In this document: positions 1-6,715 of the stretch, one piece after another
How positions within the stretch are numbered: position 1 is the stretch's first letter
Layout: each line of letters opens with the position of its first letter
Source of the DNA: CBDVBZ01 sp965372355
Lineage (GTDB): Bacteria > Krumholzibacteriota > Krumholzibacteriia > WVZY01
Direction: 5' to 3'
Length of the DNA: 9,815 nucleotides
NCBI GenBank assembly: GCA_965372355.1
Contig: CBDVBZ010000126.1
Coordinates: forward strand, 1-9,815
Program-made: the position numbers and the translations under genes
Notes under the pieces: model-generated
The model's input: only the letters and a program-made list of their open reading frames with translations
Databases searched by the model: none
What the model was told of the DNA's origin: nothing

Positions 1-25
1 GCCGGTGTCTCATTCCTCTGTACAT
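1..25 (-). CDS. Start of a downstream gene cut by the window edge, possibly a GH130 phosphorylase
   Basis: The stop codon of the glycosyltransferase overlaps an ATG in a TGATG arrangement (minus strand, ATG at 25-23), a common sign of translational coupling. Only eight codons are visible, reading MYRGMRHR, so no domain can be seen. Known context: GT4 proteins with this kind of C-terminal domain are often next to GH130 beta-mannoside phosphorylases, whose N-termini begin with a basic stretch before an RHP-type motif. That makes GH130 the best guess, but it is inference. An alternative start is the ATG at 13-11, directly preceded by AGAGGA, which is too close to act as a normal ribosome binding site for it. 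Confidence 0.3.
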
Positions 26-2259
26 CAACCGTCTTCGCGGGTGACCTCGTCGTCCGGTGTTCCCACACCGGCGATACGCGTTAGCGTAAGAAAAGCGAGC
101 AGACAAAACGATGTTGCCTGGGTCCCCTGGTTCTTGTTGAGGCCGCTGGCGGTGAGCGCGTCACAGCACCCACCGGTCACGAAGTCATAGACAGGCGTCG
201 TCTTGCGGTTGACTCCGAGAAACCAGTCTGCCGCGGCACGCATCGACTCGAGGATTTCCGGTGTGCGCTTCGTCCGGTAAACGGCGCCCAGGGCCTCGAT
301 AAAGGTGGCGGCTGTGATCGGCAGCTCCTCCTCATCCGGGTTTTCGCCCCGTCGAAAAAATACCGTTCCGTCGCTTGTCTCTCCCCGAAGCTGTTCAATC
401 ATCTCGCTGCCAAGCGCGGCCAGATCGCTGCGACCGCCAACCTCTGCCCCCACGGCCATGGCCTGAGCCGCCACCGGCCAGTCCGGGGTTTCCCACCGAT
501 CGATCCACGTCGGCTCCGCACAGAACCGGGCGAGTTCGTCCAGACCGCGAGTGAGCAGTCTTCGCACATCCGATGCTCCGGGGAACCGCGCCAGATAGTT
601 CGCGGCTCCCAGCACACCATAGGCGCGTCCCTGGACCGACGATACGTTCCATCGAGACGCCAGTTCCTGAAACATGTCGTTTGCCGTCGCCGAGTGGAGC
701 ATCTTGCTGCGGCTGACGACATAGCCGAGCGCCCACAGTGCCTTGCCGATGGAGGCATCATTGGCCCGGTTCATCCGCGCGCGCGCATAGCTCAAACCCT
801 CCGTCGGCTCGCGATCGCCGCCGACCAGAATCTGCATGAGCCCGAGGCAGACGAGGCCGATGCGGTTGGAATCAACGTCGCCGAAGATGTTGTTGAAGCG
901 CGTAGTCACAACGACGGTAACCGCGGTGTCATCGAGGTGGTAGCCATAGTTCCAATCGGGCAGCGTGTATCGCGCGTGATGTGCAGGGCCCGTGTCGTCG
1001 CACAATCGAACGAGATGATCCAAACGGGGCGTCGGCAGGTTGGTAGCGGAAATCGGCTGCCGCAGCGAAGACGCCGTGGGCATCACTCGCGGAACGTGGC
1101 TGCGCACCTCCTCGAACAACCGCACGTACTCCCGTGCCACTGTGGACCAAACCATCGGTCGTGTGTGGAGGTAGGCCTTCTTGCGGACGGAATCCATGAG
1201 AACGTCGTCATCCAGCAGCGCGTTGATTTCGCGTGAGAGCGCCGATGAGTCTTGCAGGGGAACAAGACGACCGCGGCCATCCGCGAGCAATTCTTGCGCA
1301 TGCCAATAGGGAGTCGATACCACCGCTTTGCCCGAACCCATCGCGTACGACAACGCGCCGCTCGTCATCTGGTCGGTGTTGAGATACGGCGTTACACACA
1401 TGTCGGCGGCGCCGAGATACTCGAGGAGCTCGTCACGTTCGACAAAGCGTGGGTGAAAGAGTACGTGGTTCTCCATGCCAAGGTCTCTAACGCGGCGTTG
1501 CAGACTCAGGCGGTACGACTCGCCCTCCTGTTCGACCACGTGCGGGTGGGTGGCACCGAGAACGAGGTATGTCGTCTTCGGATGTCGTTCGACAATTGCG
1601 GGCAGCGCATCGATCATATACTCGACACCCTTGTTACGATGCAACAGACCGAACGTCAACAGAACGTTGCGGCCTTCGACGCCAAACTTATCCTTGTAAA
1701 AACTCGGGTCGATGAACGGGACATCGTGGATGCCGTGCGGGATAAGCACGATCTTCTCGGTCGGCACGTCATAAACAGAGTGGAGCATTTCAACCGCCAG
1801 ATCGCTCATCACGACCACGCGGGCCGCCCTGGCGGTGATCTCGTCGAATACCTCTTTCTGCTCGGGCTCCGCATCCTTGACAACCGTGTGACAGGTCACG
1901 ACAAACGGCCGGTGGAGATCGCGGAGAAGGGTGAGAAGATTCGAACCCCAGCTACCGCCAAAGATGCCGTACTCGTGCTGCAGGCACACAACATCGATCC
2001 GGCTGAAATTCAGAAAATCCGCGGCACGCGCATAGTCGATCTGGTAGTCCTGCCGGACCTCGAACTTGACGCGGTCCGGGTAGGCGTAACCCTCCGGGCG
2101 ATCGTTCATCGCAACGACGATCACCGGCTGTTCGCTCCCTGTCAACGGCGCCACCGCCTCGGCCAGATCGTGCGTGAAGGTCGCGATTCCACAGGCTCTG
2201 GGCAGGTAGTCCCCAACAAACGCGATGCCCTGGTAGCCACGATGGCCGATGGGTGTCAT
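25..2259 (-). CDS. GT4-family glycosyltransferase fused to a C-terminal (alpha/alpha)6-like domain
   Basis: The 744-residue protein is probably cytoplasmic and transfers a sugar from a nucleotide-sugar donor. Residues 1-390 form a GT-B fold of the GT4 type: an N-terminal acceptor half with CGIATFTHDLAEAV (23-36) and LQHEYGIFGG (93-102), then a donor-binding half with GLLHRNKG (204-211), SGALSYAMGSGKAVVS (300-315) and AQELL (321-325). Residues 410-735 look all-helical, with DHLVRLCDDTG (414-424), IGKALWALGY (504-513), DWFLGVN (678-684) and YDFVTGGCCDAL..GLNKNQG (691-712), which recall the (alpha/alpha)6 domain found with GTs in beta-mannan or GH130 loci. The start is fixed by AGAGGAGGA six bases upstream. 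There is no signal peptide or membrane helix. The GT4 call is firm; the donor, acceptor and role of the C-terminal domain are not known. Confidence 0.85.
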   Translation of the reverse strand: MTPIGHRGYQGIAFVGDYLPRACGIATFTHDLAEAVAPLTGSEQPVIVVAMNDRPEGYAYPDRVKFEVRQDYQIDYARAADFLNFSRIDVVCLQHEYGIFGGSWGSNLLTLLRDLHRPFVVTCHTVVKDAEPEQKEVFDEITARAARVVVMSDLAVEMLHSVYDVPTEKIVLIPHGIHDVPFIDPSFYKDKFGVEGRNVLLTFGLLHRNKGVEYMIDALPAIVERHPKTTYLVLGATHPHVVEQEGESYRLSLQRRVRDLGMENHVLFHPRFVERDELLEYLGAADMCVTPYLNTDQMTSGALSYAMGSGKAVVSTPYWHAQELLADGRGRLVPLQDSSALSREINALLDDDVLMDSVRKKAYLHTRPMVWSTVAREYVRLFEEVRSHVPRVMPTASSLRQPISATNLPTPRLDHLVRLCDDTGPAHHARYTLPDWNYGYHLDDTAVTVVVTTRFNNIFGDVDSNRIGLVCLGLMQILVGGDREPTEGLSYARARMNRANDASIGKALWALGYVVSRSKMLHSATANDMFQELASRWNVSSVQGRAYGVLGAANYLARFPGASDVRRLLTRGLDELARFCAEPTWIDRWETPDWPVAAQAMAVGAEVGGRSDLAALGSEMIEQLRGETSDGTVFFRRGENPDEEELPITAATFIEALGAVYRTKRTPEILESMRAAADWFLGVNRKTTPVYDFVTGGCCDALTASGLNKNQGTQATSFCLLAFLTLTRIAGVGTPDDEVTREDG

Positions 2260-2265
2260 TCGTGA

Positions 2266-2274
2266 TCCTCCTCT
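2266..2274 (-). promoter_or_regulatory. Ribosome binding site of the glycosyltransferase
   Basis: AGAGGAGGA on the minus strand lies six bases before the ATG at 2259 and is a near-perfect anti-16S match. It supports this start. Confidence 0.75.
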
Positions 2275-2309
2275 GATTTGGTGATCATTTGATGTCGAAC
2301 GGGTTTGGT

Positions 2310-2315
2310 ATCATA
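2310..2315 (-). promoter_or_regulatory. Possible -10 element for the glycosyltransferase
   Basis: TATGAT on the minus strand differs from TATAAT at one base and lies about 50 bp before the start codon. No good -35 hexamer is seen at 16-18 bp, so this is a weak call. Confidence 0.3.
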
Positions 2316-2602
2316 GCATAAGAGCCTGTCTTTTTTGGAAGTATCGGTATAGGCATTGCTGCTCCACGCGGGCGGACGAGCGCCGGGAGGAATCCAGCCG
2401 TCTCGAGGCATCGCCCCGGAACGGGCAGCACACATGGGCGTCGGGTGGGTATAGCTGTAACCTACGCAATCATAACAAGATATGGGTTGTGCGGCGTACA
2501 TACCGCATGATGCCGACTGCGGAAAAGTGTTGTTTTGTGGCGGCAAATGAGCTATCCGGTGTAAGCTAATCCATCGGGCACAATGCTCGGTACAACGAAA
2601 CC

Positions 2603-3724
2603 ATGATCAGACAAGTGACGATACACCATATAGCTGCGCTGTTGCTTCTGGCCGCAGCGCTGTTGGGAGTGCCCACGACCGGGTTGGCGGAGGAGTGTGC
2701 GACCTTCCATGCCATTCCCGATAACGCGTCTATCACCGTCCGTGCCTCAATCGTCATGAGCAGCGGATCGCCGATGAAGTACTGCAGCGCAGTGCCGGGC
2801 AGGGAATATCTTCTCAACCTCTACGCACACGGCTATGAAGACCGTACCCTGAGGTTCTCGCTGTCTCCGGACGGGGGAACGCTAAAGCTGAAGGGTAACA
2901 AGACGCCGTACGTGCTGCGGTCGGTAGTCATTCCAGGCAGCGGACTCTGGGCCAAGGGCCACCGCGGTCGTGGGGCGTGGTTGTTCACGCTCAACGTGGT
3001 GGCCGGCTGGGGGCTGATTCGTTCTTATGTCGACTACGATGACGCCCGCGACCAGGCAACCCGTCTGGTAACGGCCGCCAACCTGGCGCCAACGGTCCCG
3101 GAGAGGGAGGCGCTTCGAAAGCAGGCGATCGAAGCCGACTTGGAAGCCGATGCCCAGCAAAATCGCTTCGGTTTGACCGCGGCCCTCGCCGGCTGGGTCT
3201 ATGCGGGCAATATCGTGGAGGCGTTTCTGATTGCCATGCCCCCCAGCGTGCGATCGGTCCAGGGGACAACGGCCGTCGTCGAGACGCCAAAGAAATCTTC
3301 AAAAAGGGCGTTCTGGCGGTCGCTGTTCTTTCCGGGTGTGGGGCAGAATTATCTGGGACACAACTTCAGGAGCTTTTTGTTCCAGGCCGGTTTCATAGCG
3401 AGCGCTGCGTATGCAATCGATTTCAATCTGGACTATGATCGAGCGGATTACAGATACAAACTCGCGCTCGTCGATGTGAAGGAAGCTCAGACGGTGCCCG
3501 AGCAGGAAACCGCCCTGGCCGCGCTCGGTGTTGCGTCGGACGACCGTCGTGACAACGAGACAAGACGGGACGTTATGCTTATCATTATGGGATCTGTTTG
3601 GCTCCTGAACGTGATCGATGCCGCGTTTTCCGGGACACCGGCGGAACCCAAGCGGATGAGCTTTGGATTGCAGACATCCTATCGGCGTTCGACCCTGTGG
3701 ACGGGAATGAGCCTGACGTTTTGA
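2603..3724 (+). CDS. Exported protein with two DUF5683-like modules
   Basis: The 373-residue protein has no recognised enzymatic motif. Residues 1-29 are a signal peptide (basic start, long Leu/Ala core, cleavage after GLA). A small beta-rich domain follows (about 30-100). Two related modules come next. Module 1 (about 105-210) starts SVVIPGSGLWAKGHRGRG and ends WVYAGNIVEAF; module 2 (about 238-345) starts SLFFPGVGQNYLGHN and ends VWLLNVIDAAF. Each has the PG.G..Y/W..G opening typical of DUF5683-type segments, a central hydrophobic helix, a DYD-containing stretch, and a TVPE turn. The C-terminus (SFGLQTSY...GMSLTF) looks like beta strands ending in Phe, hinting at envelope association. It lies 19 bp before the FN3 lipoprotein gene, probably in one operon. 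No strong ribosome binding site precedes the ATG. Function is unknown. Confidence 0.75.
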   Translation: MIRQVTIHHIAALLLLAAALLGVPTTGLAEECATFHAIPDNASITVRASIVMSSGSPMKYCSAVPGREYLLNLYAHGYEDRTLRFSLSPDGGTLKLKGNKTPYVLRSVVIPGSGLWAKGHRGRGAWLFTLNVVAGWGLIRSYVDYDDARDQATRLVTAANLAPTVPEREALRKQAIEADLEADAQQNRFGLTAALAGWVYAGNIVEAFLIAMPPSVRSVQGTTAVVETPKKSSKRAFWRSLFFPGVGQNYLGHNFRSFLFQAGFIASAAYAIDFNLDYDRADYRYKLALVDVKEAQTVPEQETALAALGVASDDRRDNETRRDVMLIIMGSVWLLNVIDAAFSGTPAEPKRMSFGLQTSYRRSTLWTGMSLTF

Positions 3725-3731
3725 GAGTTCT

Positions 3732-3736
3732 GGAGG
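3732..3736 (+). promoter_or_regulatory. Ribosome binding site of the FN3 lipoprotein gene
   Basis: GGAGG lies seven bases before the ATG at 3744, inside the 19-bp gap after the preceding stop. It supports both this start and co-translation from a shared message. Confidence 0.7.
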
Positions 3737-3743
3737 CAATTCA

Positions 3744-5285
3744 ATGAGTCGTATGCAGCGCCTGTTCTTGTTTGTGGTAGCCACCGCCGTAATCGGCGGG
3801 GGGTGTTCGAGTGACAGCAGTGACCCGGTGATCTCCATTCCACAGATCCCGGTGCCCTTTGGTCTCAGCGCGGTTATCGGCACCGCCGAAATTGTGTTGA
3901 CATGGCAGGCCGATGCGAGCTTTACGTATTCGCGGTTTGTGATCTACAGAAGTGAGAATAGCGGTGCGACCTGGGACAGGATCGGAGAATCAACCACCCA
4001 GTCGTATGCGGACAGTGCGGTTCGGACAGGAGCGACGTATCTCTATGGAGTCGCCGGGGTGAACACATCCGGTGTGGAAGGGAACCGATCGACGGCTCTG
4101 ACCGTCGTGGCGTCGTTTTTCTCCGTTCAGATAAACGACGGTGATGTATTTACAAACATGCGCGATGTATCGCTGCGTTTCTCGGCGCCGGCGGGCACAC
4201 AGCTGGTGCGCTACTCCGAAGATCCATCGTTGGCGGGGAGCAATTGGGAGCCGTACAAACCGTTTATCGCGTCGCTCATTCTCAGCCCCGGTGATGAACC
4301 GAAGTATGTCTTTGCGAAGTTCACGGATCCGGATGGGTTTACGACAGAGACGTTTTCCGACACGATCATTCTCGATACACAGGCCGCGGTGGACAACACC
4401 GCATTCTCTCCGTTATCACCGGTACAGCTCGGTGTGACGCTGCACTTTGCCGTGACACCGGTGGGCAACGAGCTCGATGGCGGTGCTCAGATCACCATCG
4501 AGACCTTCTCCACGACAATCGTGGCGCTCGACGACGGCACGAACGACGACCCGGTGATGGATGACGGTATCTACGAGACGAACGTCGACATGCCGACGTT
4601 GTTCCGTGGTGTCGATCTCACGGTATCCGCAACGTTTACCGATGCGGCGGGCAACACCAGCGCTCCAAAGGAGTTCGCGGACCGGCTGACGTTTACCGAT
4701 ACGCCGGCGGCGGTCATGGTTTTTCCGGCGGAGGATTCGACGACGACATCGATATCACTTCGGTGGAGCGAATCCGCCGATCAGTACTTCGACCGCTACG
4801 AGGTCTATCGCGATCAGTCGGCATCCGTCGACAGGGCAACGTCACCCCGCGTGTCGACGATTACGACGAGGGCGACCACGACGTTTACCGATAGCGGTTT
4901 GCTCGAGGCGGAGACGTACTATTACAAGATCTACGTAGTCAATGATCTCGAGGAGTTTGCGGGGAGCAATGTGAGAATGGCGGAGACGGCGGATATTCCG
5001 CCGGTGCCGGTCGATCTGGATGACCCATCCGCGGTGGGCGCCGACCGTCTGACGTTGACGTGGAGCATGAACACCGACACGGATTTCAAAGAGTACAAGA
5101 TCTATCGGGCCGAGTCGCCGGGTGTGACCGAGGCGTCGGAACTCCGCGATACGATCACCGATCGGTTTCAGACGTTCTTCGACGACACGGGTCTGGACAC
5201 GGCGACCACGACGTACTATTACCGAGTCTATGTATTCGACAAGGGCGGCAATTCCGCCAGGAGCAACGAGGTGTCTGCTCCGTAG
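3744..5285 (+). CDS. Fibronectin type III repeat lipoprotein
   Basis: The 513-residue protein is likely anchored in the outer envelope and has a binding or scaffold role; nothing suggests catalysis. The N-terminus MSRMQRLFLFVVATAVIGGGC has a basic start, a hydrophobic core and a lipobox-like GGGC, so Cys21 is the probable lipidated residue. Domains in order: FN3 at about 35-124 (LTWQAD, YSRFVIYRS, YLYGVAGVNTSG); an Ig-like beta segment at 125-212 ending in KFTDPDGFTTETFSDTI; a segment at 213-320 with ALDDGTNDDPVMDDGIYE, an Asp-rich turn that resembles calcium-type loops; FN3 at 321-415 (LRWSES, RYEVYRD, YYYKIYVVND); and FN3 at 419-513 (LTWSMN, EYKIYRA, YYYRVYVFDKGGN). The last two FN3 domains are closely related duplicates. 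It partners with the upstream exported protein. FN3 and lipoprotein calls are firm; the ligand is unknown. Confidence 0.85.
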   Translation: MSRMQRLFLFVVATAVIGGGCSSDSSDPVISIPQIPVPFGLSAVIGTAEIVLTWQADASFTYSRFVIYRSENSGATWDRIGESTTQSYADSAVRTGATYLYGVAGVNTSGVEGNRSTALTVVASFFSVQINDGDVFTNMRDVSLRFSAPAGTQLVRYSEDPSLAGSNWEPYKPFIASLILSPGDEPKYVFAKFTDPDGFTTETFSDTIILDTQAAVDNTAFSPLSPVQLGVTLHFAVTPVGNELDGGAQITIETFSTTIVALDDGTNDDPVMDDGIYETNVDMPTLFRGVDLTVSATFTDAAGNTSAPKEFADRLTFTDTPAAVMVFPAEDSTTTSISLRWSESADQYFDRYEVYRDQSASVDRATSPRVSTITTRATTTFTDSGLLEAETYYYKIYVVNDLEEFAGSNVRMAETADIPPVPVDLDDPSAVGADRLTLTWSMNTDTDFKEYKIYRAESPGVTEASELRDTITDRFQTFFDDTGLDTATTTYYYRVYVFDKGGNSARSNEVSAP

Positions 5286-5294
5286 AACCCGTGG

Positions 5295-5349
5295 CACGAT
5301 TCTGGAAAAGACCTGCTCGTAGGTTCCGCCAACACGATTCTGGAAAAGA
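5295..5349. repeat. Two 17-bp direct repeats in the convergent gap
   Basis: The sequence CACGATTCTGGAAAAGA occurs at 5295-5311 and again, identically, at 5333-5349, 38 bp apart. Together with the spacer they fill nearly the whole 65-bp gap between the converging FN3 gene and the oxidoreductase operon. No U-tract hairpin is seen here, so a classical terminator is not supported. The core TTCTGGAA resembles the core of the repeats upstream of the same operon. Confidence 0.8.
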
Positions 5350-5350
5350 T

Positions 5351-6703
5351 CTAGCCGGGATGTCCGCCCGCGCGCAGCCCCGCGACTTCCTTCTGTAGGT
5401 CATGTGCGATCTGCCGTTTCGGTGTGCGCACATCGAGTTCGATGTAGAACTCGAGTCGATCCACGATCTCACCGACAGCCGCACCCGCGATGATCCAGCC
5501 TTCACCGATCCGGCCGACACCGGGAGCAAGCCATATCACGAGGGGCAACACGATCCCTGGCCCAAGCCTCGCTACGGTGAGCCAGGGCCTTAGGCGTGCC
5601 CCGCTTCTGGCGAAGCCGGCCTTGCGGATGATGTAGAGAGTCATCTTGAGAAGCATGACCAGCAAGAAGATCGGTGCAACACCCGACGCGATTCCCAGAA
5701 CGAGAATTGCCGTAAGCAGGGTCCGGGCGCTGTGCCACCGCAAGCCTGATGTGCGCGTCACACCGTATACGCTATCCATCGCGAGAAGCGTCGCCACGCC
5801 GGCGGCGGTGGCGATCCACCTGGTGAGAGCAAGCGAGTCCGGGGCCAGCAAGAAAACCGTGCAAGTCATCGCAAACGTGGCAAAGAAGATCACCTCACGG
5901 CTCAGCCACGAACCACGCCAGTTGAGAACAGCTCTGTACGCGCGAGTCCGGCGTCCGAGATGCAGCGTGCTGCAACCGGCACCAAGGGCGGCAAGGAACA
6001 CAAAAAAGGTCGCATTCGGGGTCAGGTACTCGGCGGGTGTGGAAATCATCCCGACGAGCAGGGCGGTGATCAACGTGAAGATGACGAGCGGCCATTCCGA
6101 GCGAAGCGAGATCCTGGACGCCGCCATTCGCGGAAAACCGTTGGACGACGTCGGTGCCGTCATCGCCGGGGACGGGTCGTTTTCGCGAAGCGGCACAAAG
6201 CGGATCGAGGGGTCCGCCTCGGTTTGCGGGAATCCCGGAATCCGGGCATCATCGGGCCTCCCGTTCTTCTCGGCCAGCGAGAGCGCGCCGGTCGGACACT
6301 GATTCACGCATGCCGGATTCTTTCCCTCCAGAAGAAGATCGTTGCAAAACGTGCACTTGACCACGACTCCCCGCGCGGGCTCGAAGCGGGGTGCGTCGTA
6401 CGGACATGCCCACGTGCAGTATTTGCACCCGATACACTTTGCCTCATCGAGGATCACCGCGCCGGTCCGGGCATCCTTCGAGTAGGCGAGGGTGGGGCAG
6501 TGCGTCATACACGGCGCATTCACACAATGATTGCAGGCAAGCGACAGATGAAAGACGGGGACCCCCGGATAACGCGGCTCGTTGAACGTGTCGACCCAGC
6601 GCCAGCTCGTTCCGGGTTCCAACTGGTTCTCGATCTGGCAGGCAACCTGACAGGCGTGGCAGCCGGTGCACTTGTTGATATCGAGGACGAATGATCTCTG
6701 CAT
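5351..6703 (-). CDS. Fused DmsB-DmsC subunit: four-cluster ferredoxin domain plus membrane anchor
   Basis: This 450-residue protein passes electrons between the membrane quinone pool and the molybdenum subunit encoded just upstream. Residues 1-145 are a DmsB-type ferredoxin domain with all sixteen cluster cysteines: C12-x2-C15-x2-C18-x3-C22, C57-x2-C60-x4-C65-x3-C69, C90-x2-C93-x2-C96-x3-C100, and C117-x2-C120-x11-C132-x3-C136, enough for four [4Fe-4S] clusters. A polar linker (about 145-200) leads to a DmsC-type domain with about eight predicted membrane helices beginning near residue 204 and the closing motif GEIVDRLEFYIELDV. In characterised enzymes DmsB and DmsC are separate chains of roughly 205 and 287 residues, so this is a fusion of near-full-length parts. 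It starts 12 bp after the catalytic gene's stop with only a weak GGTAG before the ATG, suggesting translational coupling. Confidence 0.9.
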   Translation of the reverse strand: MQRSFVLDINKCTGCHACQVACQIENQLEPGTSWRWVDTFNEPRYPGVPVFHLSLACNHCVNAPCMTHCPTLAYSKDARTGAVILDEAKCIGCKYCTWACPYDAPRFEPARGVVVKCTFCNDLLLEGKNPACVNQCPTGALSLAEKNGRPDDARIPGFPQTEADPSIRFVPLRENDPSPAMTAPTSSNGFPRMAASRISLRSEWPLVIFTLITALLVGMISTPAEYLTPNATFFVFLAALGAGCSTLHLGRRTRAYRAVLNWRGSWLSREVIFFATFAMTCTVFLLAPDSLALTRWIATAAGVATLLAMDSVYGVTRTSGLRWHSARTLLTAILVLGIASGVAPIFLLVMLLKMTLYIIRKAGFARSGARLRPWLTVARLGPGIVLPLVIWLAPGVGRIGEGWIIAGAAVGEIVDRLEFYIELDVRTPKRQIAHDLQKEVAGLRAGGHPG

Positions 6704-6715
6704 CGGTCTACCGTT

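Larger units (their letters stand above)
2260..2602. other. Divergent intergenic region
   Basis: This 343-bp stretch separates the leftward glycosyltransferase from the rightward envelope pair, so it should carry both promoters. It holds the glycosyltransferase ribosome binding site and a candidate -10 on the left. Near 2478-2505 there is a short inverted repeat (TGCGG, 8-base loop, CCGCA). A weak TTGTTT / 17 bp / TATCCG pair lies near 2530-2558 for the rightward gene. I see no convincing gene, RNA or terminator. Confidence 0.45.

Noticed and set aside
1252..2265. A 337-residue plus-strand reading frame
   Set aside because: It is antisense to the GT4 domain, with no recognisable motif or ribosome binding site.
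2324..2341. GCCTGTC followed by TTGGAAG, resembling the repeats near 8872-8958
   Set aside because: The middle does not align and only one copy is present; too weak to count as a family member.
2256..2546. A 96-residue minus-strand reading frame that overlaps the glycosyltransferase start by ATGA
   Set aside because: It needs a TTG start without a ribosome binding site, its composition (scattered Cys, Pro, Tyr) looks non-coding, and the best -10 of the glycosyltransferase lies inside it. The ATGA overlap is the only point in favour.
5286..5350. Bidirectional terminator in the convergent gap
   Set aside because: No stable hairpin or T-run is visible; the gap is filled by direct repeats instead.
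6234..6246. Perfect CCCGG-AAT-CCGGG hairpin inside the fused BC gene
   Set aside because: It falls in the coding linker, has short arms and no U-tract; expected by chance in GC-rich coding DNA.
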